64,000 nucleotides of DNA from an uncultured bacterium (GTDB lineage: Bacteria > Bacillota > Clostridia > Oscillospirales > Oscillospiraceae): assembly GCA_946548895.1 (NCBI GenBank), contig CAMNQF010000001.1, positions 141,024 through 205,023 of the forward strand. The letters run 5' to 3'. Every line of letters starts with the position of its first letter. Positions within the stretch are counted from its first letter, which is position 1. The notes below the pieces were generated by a model. It saw only the letters and a program-made list of their open reading frames with translations, made no database searches and was not told the DNA's origin. Below, piece by piece: positions 32,302-41,627 of the stretch. Both the position numbers and the translations under genes were made by a program.

Positions 32302-34959
32302 ATGGAACAGTACGATCATGTACGGAATATCAGCAGAAGCCTGGGCTATGATCGGTTGCTGCCCCTGCAGGAAAAGGCATTTCGAATGCCGGAACTCTAC
32401 GACCCGAGTAAAAACATCTTTGTTACGGGAAACACTTCCAGCGGCAAAACGCTGATTCCGCTTCTCCACTACATTCTCGAGCGGGAGAAAAATCCTGCGT
32501 ACAAAATGCTGTTTCTTGTGCCATACCGGGCGCTGGCCGCGCAAAAGAAGCTGGAGATTGAGGAACTCCTGCGCAAAAAATTTTCGGAACTGAGTGTTTG
32601 CGTCTCAACGGGCGAACTGCGGGACGACGACAGGGACGTCAGAACAGGACTTGCGGATGTCGCGATTGTTATTTATGAAAAGGCGTATCATTTTGCCTGC
32701 TGCATACCAGATTTCTTGAAGCGCTATCACACCGTTGTTTATGACGAATTCGCGTTAAGCGAGGATGAGCAGCGCGGTGTGGCCTGTGACCTGATGCTGC
32801 TCCAGGGTATGAGTTCGTCCTGCAGGCTATTTGTCCTCTCCACCCCGCACTACAGCTGGGGCGAATATATCCACGGCGGGAATTTTACTCCCGTACAGGT
32901 TCTGGAACATGAGAGCCGGTCCGTGGTTCCCCGGGAGGAAATCCCTATTTTCCTGGATCGGTGCGCCAAGGGCAGCAAGGCGGCCGAGTTTCACGATTAC
33001 AATAAGCGCCCGCTGGGCATGGAAAAGGTTCGGGAACGCGGCTCAAAGAATGATTTGATCGAAGACCTCTGCGCGATGCATCTGGAGCGGGGACATCGGA
33101 TCTTGGTGTTCATGAACAATTGCCAGGAGGTGCGCCGGATGGCCAACGAGCTTGGACGGCGCCTGCAGGAGAAAAAGCCCGAGCTGCTTCATCCGCTGGG
33201 GCCGGACGAAGATGAGGATTGGTGTTTTCGCAATGTTTTGGATGAGACCGGCCTTTTGGAGGAGGACCTCCTCGGATTGATGAATCCACAGGAATGCGTC
33301 TTGTTCCGGCAGGGGATTGCGTATCACAACAGTTGGCTGAGGTATGAGCTCCGCACGCTGGTGGAAAAAGAATTGCTGACCGACAAGGGCTGCCTGAATG
33401 TCGTGTTCTCAACGGAGACAATGGCCTATGGAATTAACAGCAGCGTGGATGTCGTCATCGTGGCGGATATGTACAAAAACATATGGGAGTACAGGTCCTG
33501 CCGCAGGCCGGACAAAAATGGCCGTATGAAGGCCCGCACGATCAATCGGGAGTACACCGCGTTCTTAAAGGTAAACGAGTATCAGAACTATATTGGCCGC
33601 GCCGGACGGTATGGCCGCACGCAAAAAGGATACGCCTACGCGTTAATGACGCAGACTCCGGGCAAATCTGACATTCGGAGCTCATGGGACAAACTGATGA
33701 AGCAGCGCGACGACCCTCCCCGCGCGAGGAGCACGCTGCTGAAGCTGGACGCCTACTGCAATAGGGAATGCGAGCGCAAGGATCATTGCGCGGGCAGCAG
33801 CTGCCAGAAGTGCAGCCTCTATGCCAATGAATTCGCCATGCCGGTCCTGAGTTTAATCCCCCCGGAGGGAATCACCTTCCGGCAGATCAGGGAGCGCCTC
33901 CTGTGGCTGCCCGGCATAGATAAAAATATGTCTTGGCTGGACAGAAACATTGAAAACGCGCTGCGGCGCTTGGTGTACCGAACGGGGCCCGCCCGCTGGG
34001 TGAGGGCAAAAAAAAATACGGGACCGATATATTCCAGGCGGTATTATCTCACCAAGGCGGGACAGGCTGTCTGCGGTATGCTGACCACCATGTATGAATG
34101 TGACTGCCTGAGAAAGTACCTGTCTGGACAGCAGGCAGAGGCCTCGGACAAGATGGAACCGCGGAATCTTCTCCGCCTGATGACGCTTGATCCCTTCGAC
34201 CTGTTTTATGAACTGTGCGTGTTGCCGGAGCTCCAAAAAATTGCGGAGGATTTTTTTGGCATCAACGACTCCAGTTCCAGCGAGGGACGCAAGTGGCTTT
34301 CCGTTTACAACGACCTTTGCACCAGAAAGCTTTCGGCATATTATAACACGCGCAAAAAATGTATCTCGCTAAAGCTGTACGAACGGTTGACCATTCCGTC
34401 GGGGAACAGGCACGTGTACCGCATCACAAATCCCTTTGACACGTACCGGCTGCTGCTTGCCATTACGATCTACGAGTGGTACCGCACCGCGTCGATCCGT
34501 GAGCTCGATAGGGATTTGAACTCAGTGCCGGGAACAGTGGTCATCACGACGGGCCGAATCTCTCACCTGACGCAGCAAACTTCCTTTTATTTGCAAATCC
34601 TTGCCGCAATGTGTGATACCATGCTGGATCCAGCCTATGAGGAGATCAAAGCCCTTTTGCTTCGGATGGAGCTTTGCCTCTACTTTGGAATCCGGGAAAG
34701 CAACGCGACGGTGATTCCCGTGGAAGAACTGCGCCAGCTTACACGGCGGCAGCAATCGGCCGTCTCCAGGATTATGGAATTTTGCTCAAATTCCCCGCCG
34801 GCGCCAATACGCGAGGAACTGACCAAGCGGCAAATTCGGGACTGGAAGCAGCTGCTTCACACGATGAGCGATCTTCCGGCAGATGGCACGGCGGCCGTTC
34901 TTTTGAAAAAGAAGTATCCGATCCTGGTTGAAGCAGAACAAGAATTTAAGAAACCGTAA
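32302..34959 (+). CDS. Ski2-like superfamily 2 helicase (first of a pair)
   Basis: 885 aa from ATG 32302 (MEQYDHVRNIS) with GGGAGG six bases upstream; 28 extra codons in the ORF track have no RBS. SF2 motifs: I GNTSSGKT (43-50), Ia PYRALAAQ, II YDEFALSEDE (Walker B; DEFA rather than DExH), III LSTPHY, V TETMAYGIN, VI YIGRAGRYGR. After the helicase core a cysteine cluster CNREC-ERKDHC-AGSSC-QKC (about residues 490-515) could bind zinc or an Fe-S cluster. The remaining 350 residues are helical without known motifs. Paired with a second helicase 15 bp downstream. Lower GC than surroundings and next to mnmA: probably an acquired defence island (inference). Confidence 0.82.
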   Translation: MEQYDHVRNISRSLGYDRLLPLQEKAFRMPELYDPSKNIFVTGNTSSGKTLIPLLHYILEREKNPAYKMLFLVPYRALAAQKKLEIEELLRKKFSELSVCVSTGELRDDDRDVRTGLADVAIVIYEKAYHFACCIPDFLKRYHTVVYDEFALSEDEQRGVACDLMLLQGMSSSCRLFVLSTPHYSWGEYIHGGNFTPVQVLEHESRSVVPREEIPIFLDRCAKGSKAAEFHDYNKRPLGMEKVRERGSKNDLIEDLCAMHLERGHRILVFMNNCQEVRRMANELGRRLQEKKPELLHPLGPDEDEDWCFRNVLDETGLLEEDLLGLMNPQECVLFRQGIAYHNSWLRYELRTLVEKELLTDKGCLNVVFSTETMAYGINSSVDVVIVADMYKNIWEYRSCRRPDKNGRMKARTINREYTAFLKVNEYQNYIGRAGRYGRTQKGYAYALMTQTPGKSDIRSSWDKLMKQRDDPPRARSTLLKLDAYCNRECERKDHCAGSSCQKCSLYANEFAMPVLSLIPPEGITFRQIRERLLWLPGIDKNMSWLDRNIENALRRLVYRTGPARWVRAKKNTGPIYSRRYYLTKAGQAVCGMLTTMYECDCLRKYLSGQQAEASDKMEPRNLLRLMTLDPFDLFYELCVLPELQKIAEDFFGINDSSSSEGRKWLSVYNDLCTRKLSAYYNTRKKCISLKLYERLTIPSGNRHVYRITNPFDTYRLLLAITIYEWYRTASIRELDRDLNSVPGTVVITTGRISHLTQQTSFYLQILAAMCDTMLDPAYEEIKALLLRMELCLYFGIRESNATVIPVEELRQLTRRQQSAVSRIMEFCSNSPPAPIREELTKRQIRDWKQLLHTMSDLPADGTAAVLLKKKYPILVEAEQEFKKP

Positions 34960-34974
34960 GGGAAAGGGGCTATT

Positions 34975-37900
34975 ATGACATTACGCGAACGCTTGGAAGA
35001 GCATAAGCTCAACGGCGAGACATTTGCCGCCGGCCGTGAGACACATAACAATTGGGACGGGCAACTGACCGCGATGCAGGACGCGGTGCTGGCGGACGAG
35101 CATTTTTGGGACACGGCGAAGAACCTGATTATCCAGGGCGCCACCTCCAGCGGAAAAACGCTCCTTGCGGAGATCGCGGCTTACCGTCAGATCACGGATG
35201 AGAAAATCTGGCGCAAGAAAGTCATTTTTTTGGTTCCCCTGCGCGCGCTTGTCACCGCGCAGTGCAATCAAATCAAGCGCGATTTTCAGAACGTCACGCT
35301 CAATGGGAAACATCTCGAAATTTTTGAGTCTTCCGCGGACTATCAGGACCACGACGCGCAGATCATGATGGGCGATTATGACATCGCGGTAATCGTCTAT
35401 GAAAAGTTTTTCGCCCTGTTGAGCAGTGGGCAGAGCCGGGAAAACAATATGCTGAAAAACTGCGGGCTCGTTATCGTCGACGAATTGCAGATGCTCTCCA
35501 CAAAAGACCGCGGCCCTAAAATGGAGTTTTCCATTATGCGCCTGCTGGAAATGCACCGGGTCAAGGAAGAGGGAGACGAGGAGCCGGAGGAAAATATCCG
35601 CATTATTGGCCTGACGACGTCGGAGAGCGGCGTGGAGGACCTCGGCGCCTGGATGAAGGCCAATATAGTCGGGAACGCGATTCGCCCTGTCCCCCTGCGG
35701 CAGTACATCGTGTCCTATGACACGGGCAAAATGATGTATAAAGACATTGCCGGAGAGGGAGACCCCGCAAAACCCGATGACGCGAATGGGAACCCCGACA
35801 AGGTTGAGGAGATTTCATTGCTGGCCAAGTTTGATTCCGGCAATTGCGATAAGGACAAGAAACAACGCTGCCTGTACTCTCTTCTGGCAACCTGGCTGGA
35901 GCCGAACAAGGAAAAGAAAATCCTGATTTTTACGAACGCCAAGTGGAACACGCGGGAAATCGCCAATGGAATTGTCCGAAAATTCCCGCAGTTTGAGCCG
36001 CCGGCCGCGGAAAATGCCGAGAGGCGGGCGGAGCTGAGGGAACAGTTCCACAGGGTTCTGGTGGAATTCAGCGACGAGGATGGCGTAAACGACCTGGAAA
36101 GGCTTATCTCAAAGGGAGTGGCGTTCCATCACTCCGGCCTTCCCGCGATAGTGCGTACCATGATTGAGGATGATTTTCGCGACGAGAACGGGCATATTCA
36201 AATCGTCGTATGCACGGAAACCCTGATGGTTGGAATGAATCTTCCCGCCGACATCGTCATTCTGTATGACGGCACGACGTACCGCGGGGGCAAAATCCCA
36301 GTGCCGCTTTCCGTGCAATCGTATAACAATTTTGTGGGGCGCGCCGGGCGCCTGGGGATGAATAGCGCCCCCAATTACCGCGGCAAGAGCTATCTCCTGA
36401 CGGAAAACCTGGAGCGCGATTACAGCCGGTATACCGCCGACAGGAAGACTGCCGTCAAGTCGTCTTTCCGTTCCGGCAGCCCGGAGGTGCTGGCGCCGTA
36501 TTTTCTCAACTGGATCGGCAAAGAGCATACGGTGGAGGAGCGGATTCAGAGCGGCCTGCGCATCAACTTCTGCTACCACAAAGAAATATGGGACGAAGCA
36601 GTTATCAAAAAAGACGCCGAAGCGATTTTGGACCAGCTGAAAAACGCCGTTCCCACCCCCCAAAAGCGGCTGATTATAAAACGGAAAAATGGGAGCCATA
36701 TTTTGTCGAATTTGGGGAACGCGCTGGCGCCTTATGCGCTTAACCTTGACACCTGCAAAATCCTGATCGAGTATATGCTCCAAAAACCCATTTCTGAATC
36801 AGATATTTGGTTCTTAGCCCCGGACGACGAGTCCAGCGTCTGCCCGCCAAAGCCGCTGATTGAATTGATTTTGACAATCTGCTCCTGCGAGGAAGTGGAT
36901 AAAAGCCCGGCAATCAGCGTTTTTGGAAATGAGAGCGAGGTCAAGGCGCTGAACCGGTCGCTTCAGGACTATTTGAAGCAAATCTATCCCAAGCGGCAGG
37001 ATGAGGAGCCCCAGGAGGACGAATGGGACTGCGAGGACGAGGACGCCTGTAAAAAGCTTACGCGGATAGCGTACAGCAGCTATATTGCCGAGCCGGAGGA
37101 ATTGCGCCAGGTTGTCCGCACCCTGATTCTATGCCTCTGGCTGGCAGGATACCGCGTGAGAAAAATCAAGGAGATCCTCCGGCTGAACAGCGCGGCATTT
37201 TCGACCAGCGATATCGAGAGAATCTCCGAGGCCGCCGCCTACCTGGTGGAAGCCGCGAGCAAATGCCAGGACATCCTGCTTGACTCCAAAGACGCCCCGG
37301 CTTTGTACCGGCTGTCCATTCGAATGAAGTACGGCATCCCGCATGAGCTGCACTGCCTGGCCAATACCCATGTGCGCGGGATCACGCGCAATCAGCTGCT
37401 AACCATTTGGCGTAAGGCCCAGCAGGTGCACAAAACGCCGCGGGATTACATCATGGCAAGCTTTAATCCGCATCATCAAGCATTGCGGAAAGCGCTGCAG
37501 GCCCGCGAAAGGGTTAACAACTACTACCAGCAGATTGAGAATATTCAAGAAGAGGACCAGTCCCATATCTGCAAGGAACTCTCCTCCCATCTGCAGAATA
37601 TGGATATGCACTCCGGCGCCGGGGCGCGAGGGTGCCGGGATGCGATACACAGCATTCTGACCGCCGTTTCCGAAAGGCAGGAGAACGGCTGGTCAATTAT
37701 ACCTGCGCAGAATGAGTTGGAATTTACTTTTATGACAGAGAACCAACGCTCTTACTGCCTGCGCTTTGGATTGTTTGACATGGGCGAAAATAGCGATGAA
37801 TGGTTCACGCAAATTAGAGACTTTGATTGCCAGCCCACCCGGGACCGCAACCAACATCAAGTAAACATAGCGGTCCTGTATGGCGCGCCGCCGGCGGGAG

Positions 37901-38907
37901 AGGAGCGCCTCCCGCCAAACCTGCTGGTGATCTCCAGCGAGCTGCTCGGCGTTTTGCTGGCAAAATGCGTGCGCGACAGCGCGGGGGCCGATCCGGTAAA
38001 GCTGATTTACCGCATACTGTCCGACTTGCAAGGCAGCTTCATCTTGAATGGCGCCTCGTTCTTCCGGGCATATGGCCCTATCTCCGACCTCATCAAGGGA
38101 TATTTGCATACCGAACCAGACAAAACAAAGCCAGGGCTGCTGTATTACAGCGGCGTAGCCGATCCTGGAGCCGGTTCGCCCTGCGCGGTTGTCCCCTGGG
38201 GGGATATCGGCGAAGAAGAGAAGAAATTGTTCAAGCCAATCATTGCTTTTTACCACCCGGCTCTCCTTTTCAGCAAGACGGCCAAAGCGCTGCTGCAGGA
38301 GTGCGGCACCATCCTTTGTTCGGAGGACGACTATGAAACCGTCGAAAAAGATTACGGCAGCAAGGAAATCACAGTCATAAAAAACAGCGACATCAATGAT
38401 GCGTTAGAGGTTGTTGTCAAAACGATTCATCAGCCCGCGCACGTTAATTATGAATTTGATTTTGGGATTTCACTGCGCGGGCGCTATCTGGATAAAATGA
38501 ACCTGCTGAAGGGGGAGCTGGAAAAGTGCGGCAAGCGGGTTCTCCTGATGGAAAAGGATGACTTCCCGCAGCGCATAGCTGGAAGCGGTCTCATTGAAGC
38601 GCTCCATAGAGAATTTTCCCGCTGCCGCCATATCGTGATCTGCGATACGATTGACTACGATCAGAGCCCGTACACCGCGATGGTCGAGTTGAATGTTGTC
38701 ATGGATAAAATCTTTTCGGCGCTGAACACAGGCTGCCGCTATCCGATTTACCGGGTGAGGATGCCGGATGTGGAGCCAAGCCATGTTTTGAAGTGCCTGT
38801 TCCGCGACGATGACGACACCTATTCTGACGGCGACGTCCATGGGCTGGCGCAGCGTCTTGTTGATAAAAGCGAGGCGGTCGACAAGAGCAACCAATCCAC
38901 CCCTTGA
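34975..38907 (+). CDS. Ski2-like helicase with C-terminal TIR-like domain (second of a pair)
   Basis: 1310 aa; ATG 34975 with AAAGGGGC upstream. Helicase core: motif I GATSSGKT (55-62), Ia PLRALVTAQ, II VDELQML (169-175), III LTTSES, V TETLMVGMN, VI FVGRAGRLGM. A long middle region (about 500-1150) has no recognised motif. The last ~150 residues look like a TIR/SEFIR fold: FDFGISLRGRYLDKM (strand A), a helix, KRVLLMEKDDF, IEALHREFSRCRHIVICDT, then DQSPYTAMVELNVV, where the Glu in MVEL (~1238) falls at the TIR NADase catalytic position. So it may couple helicase sensing of foreign nucleic acid to NAD+ hydrolysis and abortive infection. TIR assignment is by motif reading only. Confidence 0.75.
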   Translation: MTLRERLEEHKLNGETFAAGRETHNNWDGQLTAMQDAVLADEHFWDTAKNLIIQGATSSGKTLLAEIAAYRQITDEKIWRKKVIFLVPLRALVTAQCNQIKRDFQNVTLNGKHLEIFESSADYQDHDAQIMMGDYDIAVIVYEKFFALLSSGQSRENNMLKNCGLVIVDELQMLSTKDRGPKMEFSIMRLLEMHRVKEEGDEEPEENIRIIGLTTSESGVEDLGAWMKANIVGNAIRPVPLRQYIVSYDTGKMMYKDIAGEGDPAKPDDANGNPDKVEEISLLAKFDSGNCDKDKKQRCLYSLLATWLEPNKEKKILIFTNAKWNTREIANGIVRKFPQFEPPAAENAERRAELREQFHRVLVEFSDEDGVNDLERLISKGVAFHHSGLPAIVRTMIEDDFRDENGHIQIVVCTETLMVGMNLPADIVILYDGTTYRGGKIPVPLSVQSYNNFVGRAGRLGMNSAPNYRGKSYLLTENLERDYSRYTADRKTAVKSSFRSGSPEVLAPYFLNWIGKEHTVEERIQSGLRINFCYHKEIWDEAVIKKDAEAILDQLKNAVPTPQKRLIIKRKNGSHILSNLGNALAPYALNLDTCKILIEYMLQKPISESDIWFLAPDDESSVCPPKPLIELILTICSCEEVDKSPAISVFGNESEVKALNRSLQDYLKQIYPKRQDEEPQEDEWDCEDEDACKKLTRIAYSSYIAEPEELRQVVRTLILCLWLAGYRVRKIKEILRLNSAAFSTSDIERISEAAAYLVEAASKCQDILLDSKDAPALYRLSIRMKYGIPHELHCLANTHVRGITRNQLLTIWRKAQQVHKTPRDYIMASFNPHHQALRKALQARERVNNYYQQIENIQEEDQSHICKELSSHLQNMDMHSGAGARGCRDAIHSILTAVSERQENGWSIIPAQNELEFTFMTENQRSYCLRFGLFDMGENSDEWFTQIRDFDCQPTRDRNQHQVNIAVLYGAPPAGEERLPPNLLVISSELLGVLLAKCVRDSAGADPVKLIYRILSDLQGSFILNGASFFRAYGPISDLIKGYLHTEPDKTKPGLLYYSGVADPGAGSPCAVVPWGDIGEEEKKLFKPIIAFYHPALLFSKTAKALLQECGTILCSEDDYETVEKDYGSKEITVIKNSDINDALEVVVKTIHQPAHVNYEFDFGISLRGRYLDKMNLLKGELEKCGKRVLLMEKDDFPQRIAGSGLIEALHREFSRCRHIVICDTIDYDQSPYTAMVELNVVMDKIFSALNTGCRYPIYRVRMPDVEPSHVLKCLFRDDDDTYSDGDVHGLAQRLVDKSEAVDKSNQSTP

Positions 38908-38941
38908 ACGCGCCCACGGGGTGGGGATCCCCAAAGGGCCG

Positions 38942-39997
38942 CTATTGGATTACTTCCGCAATGGTGCCGCCGCCCAGGACGCGGCCGCTCCCGTCGTAAA
39001 CCACTGCCGCCTGTCCCGGCGTGACAGCCCGCTGGGGATGGCCGAATTCCAGCCGCACCCGGCCCGCTTCGGGGAACACCGCCGCCGGCTGCTCTGTTTG
39101 GCGGTAGCGGGTTTTGACCAGGGCCCGGAAGGGCCCGGAGGGCGGTTCGGTGAGCCAGTTCCAATCCGCCGCCATACAGCCCCTGGAATACAGCGCCTCC
39201 TCCGGCCCCACGGTGACGGTGTTTGCCTCCATGCACTTGGCGCACACGTAGATCCGCCCGGGGGACGATACCCCCACCCCCCGGCGCTGTCCGATGGTGA
39301 GCCCCGCCGCCCCCCGGTGCCGGCCGACGACCTTTCCGCCCAGGTCCAGAATGTCCCCGGCGGGATAAGACCTGCCGGTGTATCGCTCCAGAAAGGCCAA
39401 GTAATCCCCGTCGGGGATGAAGCAGATGTCCTGGCTGTCGCGCTTGCGGGCGTTGGGAAAGCCCTCCCGCTCCGCGATGGCCCGGACCTGTGCCTTGGTC
39501 AGCCCGCCCAGGGGAAAGCGGGTGTAGGCCAGCCGCTCCCGGGGAATGGGGTAGAGCACATAGCTCTGGTCCCGGCTCAGGTCGGCGGCCTTGGACAGGT
39601 GGAAGCCGTTCCCGCCACAATCTGTAATTTGAGCGTAGTGCCCGGTGGCGATATAGCGGCAGTCCAGCTCCCGGGCCTTCTCATACAGCAGTCCGAATTT
39701 TAAAAAGCGGTTGCAGTCCACGCAGGGATTGGGGGTATCCCCCCGCTCATAGGCGTCCACAAACCGGCGGACCACCTTCTCTTCAAAGCTGGCTGTCAGG
39801 TCGAACACATGGTGGGGGATGCCCAGTCGGGCGGCTGCCTGGCGGGCGTCCTCCTCGTCCTGGGGGGCGCCGCCCAGCAGCCTCATGGTAGCCCCCACGC
39901 AGTCGAACCCCTGCTCCTTCAGCAGCCAGACCGCGACGCTGGAATCTACCCCGCCGCTCATGGCCGCCAGCACTCGAACTCCATTGTTTCCCATCAT
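38942..39997 (-). CDS. mnmA: tRNA-specific 2-thiouridylase MnmA
   Basis: 351 aa, normal length. PP-loop ATP motif SGGVDSSVAV at the N terminus; catalytic cysteines in NPCVDCN and SQDICFIPDGDY; C-terminal beta-barrel with GAAGLTIGQRRGVGV. It installs the 2-thio group on U34 of Lys, Glu and Gln tRNAs, using sulfur relayed from IscS-type desulfurases. It converges with the helicase pair (34-bp gap) and has its own consensus promoter, so it is the chromosomal neighbour of the acquired genes rather than part of them. Two adjacent ATGs (39997, 39994) are possible starts. Confidence 0.95.
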   Translation of the reverse strand: MMGNNGVRVLAAMSGGVDSSVAVWLLKEQGFDCVGATMRLLGGAPQDEEDARQAAARLGIPHHVFDLTASFEEKVVRRFVDAYERGDTPNPCVDCNRFLKFGLLYEKARELDCRYIATGHYAQITDCGGNGFHLSKAADLSRDQSYVLYPIPRERLAYTRFPLGGLTKAQVRAIAEREGFPNARKRDSQDICFIPDGDYLAFLERYTGRSYPAGDILDLGGKVVGRHRGAAGLTIGQRRGVGVSSPGRIYVCAKCMEANTVTVGPEEALYSRGCMAADWNWLTEPPSGPFRALVKTRYRQTEQPAAVFPEAGRVRLEFGHPQRAVTPGQAAVVYDGSGRVLGGGTIAEVIQ

Positions 39998-40023
39998 TCC
40001 GCACCCCCCGATTGATTCCCTGT

Positions 40024-40052
40024 ATTATAGCTGGTCCGCCCTTCGGTGTCAA
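40024..40052 (-). promoter_or_regulatory. Promoter of mnmA
   Basis: On the minus strand TTGACA (40052-40047), 17-bp spacer, TATAAT (40029-40024): perfect consensus. Confidence 0.9.
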
Positions 40053-40143
40053 GGAAAAGGCCCGGGCCGCGGGCCCCGCTCAGAAGAAAATCACCCCGCG
40101 GCGGCACCGAGTGAACACCACAGGGCTTGAAATGAGCCGGCGC

Positions 40144-40173
40144 TTGACAGGGACCTTGGCAATAGGATAAAAT
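40144..40173 (+). promoter_or_regulatory. Promoter of the HxlR-type regulator
   Basis: TTGACA (40144-40149), 18-bp spacer, TAAAAT (40168-40173), followed by a short dyad GGGCTGTACACCCC that could be an operator. Confidence 0.7.
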
Positions 40174-40223
40174 TGGGCTGTACACCCCAAATGGAAACTA
40201 TGAGTCTTATGGAGGGTAACGTG

Positions 40224-40550
40224 ATGGCGGCAGCCAAAGAGAGGCCGGCCTGCCCGGTGGAAATAACGCTGACCCTAATCAGCGATAAATGGAAGGTGCT
40301 GATCCTGCGGGATCTGCTTCAGGGGACAAAGCGCTTCGGGGAATTGAAAAAATCTCTTGGCGGTGTGAGCCCAAAGGTGCTCACCGCCCAGCTCCGGCAG
40401 ATGGAGGAGAGCGGCCTGTTGGTTCGAACTGTCTATCCAGAAGTGCCGCCGCGGGTGGAGTACGCGCTGACGGAGCTGGGATACAGCCTGAAGCCCATTT
40501 TGGACGCCATGCGGAATTGGGGCGAGGAATACAGGGCAAAAAACACGTGA
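40224..40550 (+). CDS. HxlR family winged-helix regulator
   Basis: 108 aa from ATG 40224 with GGAGG eight bases upstream; the longer ORF-track start would lie at the transcription start. It has the HxlR pattern: CPVEITLTLISDKWKVLILRDLL, then GELKKSLGGVSPKVLTAQLRQMEESGLLVRTVYPEVPPRVEYALTELG. The single N-terminal Cys (PACPVE) is at the position used for thiol or aldehyde sensing in some members. Its usual target is a neighbouring oxidoreductase or transporter gene, but none is beside it here. The 267 bp after it (40551-40817) hold only the next gene's promoter. Confidence 0.88.
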   Translation: MAAAKERPACPVEITLTLISDKWKVLILRDLLQGTKRFGELKKSLGGVSPKVLTAQLRQMEESGLLVRTVYPEVPPRVEYALTELGYSLKPILDAMRNWGEEYRAKNT

Positions 40551-40743
40551 GGAATCACGATGGAGGACGGCCCCCGCCACGGACTTTGCGTGTAACACGA
40601 TATAAGTTAAGAAATGTCGCCGTTTGGCCAAATGCAGGGCGTTTTTTCGCGAAAACGGATTGCCTGTATACCGCTGGGCGAGGTGCCGGCGCGTATCATA
40701 AACCTGAAATTAACAAAGGAAAGCGGGAAGCCTCAAAAAAGTA

Positions 40744-40772
40744 TTGTCATGGGCAGCCAATTAGTATATAAT
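40744..40772 (+). promoter_or_regulatory. Promoter of the third TetR gene
   Basis: TTGTCA (40744-40749), 17-bp spacer, TATAAT (40767-40772). It overlaps the in-frame ATG at 40749, which therefore cannot be the translation start. Confidence 0.78.
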
Positions 40773-40817
40773 TCCTGTTGGATTAGGAGACAGGAGAAGC
40801 GGTTATCGCGGGGGGAA

Positions 40818-41441
40818 GTGATTACTCTGGATAACACCAAAACGCGAATCATACTTGCGGCAATGAAGGCTGTGCGGCAGTATGGCCTGGAGGGTGTGCG
40901 CATCCAGAATGTCAGCGAGCTGGCAGGGATTTCGTCCGGGGCGATTTACCGTCACTTTGATGGCAAGGAACAACTGCTGATAGAGTGTTTTACTTATGTG
41001 GACAAACAGGCGGCAGCGATTTTTGAACATTTGAAGTTCAATCCTTTGGTCATGCTCACTGACCCTATGGGAGCGGTAAAAGGACTGTGGCTACCTTATT
41101 TTCGGTTTTGGACGTCCCACCCAGATGAAACAGTATTCTACCACCGTTTCCGGGATAGCACGTTTTTCCCTCAATATGACAGAGAGCGGGACTCCACCTA
41201 TTTCAAGACGTTTGCCGGAATGGTCCGCGTCTTCATGGTGACGTTTCCCAGCCTGCGCCGTATGAATCAGGACCTGTTGTGGCTCCATGTCCTCACGTCT
41301 ACCGTCATGTATGCGAAATATGTGGTGGAGGGAACGCTGCCAAACAGTCAGGAAACCGAGGACACCGTATTTCAGCTGCTGACCACTGGACTGAGTGGCT
41401 ATTTAAAACCAGACGACTTCCCAAAAACTGGGCAAGGCTAA
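40818..41441 (+). CDS. TetR/AcrR family regulator
   Basis: 207 aa from GTG 40818. This start is chosen because the promoter at 40744-40772 removes all upstream in-frame ATGs and no other start codon lies between; the RBS (GGGGGAA) is close and weak, so initiation may be poor or I may have missed an alternative. N-terminal HTH: TRIILAAMKAVRQYGLEGVRIQNVSELAGISSGAIYRHFDGKEQLL. The C-terminal domain is unassigned. It precedes the recombinase but is separated by a terminator, so it is its own unit. Target unknown. Confidence 0.8.
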   Translation: MITLDNTKTRIILAAMKAVRQYGLEGVRIQNVSELAGISSGAIYRHFDGKEQLLIECFTYVDKQAAAIFEHLKFNPLVMLTDPMGAVKGLWLPYFRFWTSHPDETVFYHRFRDSTFFPQYDRERDSTYFKTFAGMVRVFMVTFPSLRRMNQDLLWLHVLTSTVMYAKYVVEGTLPNSQETEDTVFQLLTTGLSGYLKPDDFPKTGQG

Positions 41442-41475
41442 AAATGTACCGCTGAAAGGCGGTTCATTTTTAGCC
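41436..41475. terminator. Bidirectional-type terminator after the third TetR gene
   Basis: A near-perfect long stem with A5 on the left arm and T5 on the right (GGCTAAAAATG ... CATTTTTAGCC) includes the tetR stop codon. The following 41476-41627 shows no further feature beyond the recombinase RBS AAAGGAGG. Confidence 0.8.
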
Positions 41476-41627
41476 GCATGATTGCGAGCATTCACTCGCC
41501 CCCGGCCAAAGCACCGCTGCCGGGGCGAAATTTTAGGGCTATAGGGGGGTGAACATTCACTTACTTTGGAATAACCTTCTTTCTATTCGGGAAACTATCA
41601 ACATCGAATACAAAGGAGGCTATTGCC

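Noticed and set aside
32302-38907. Assignment of the helicase pair to a named defence system such as Hachiman, Druantia, DISARM or Zorya
   Set aside because: No DUF1837 (HamA), methylase, PLD-nuclease or Zor motor partner is present; the helicases and TIR-like tail do not match those gene sets as I know them.
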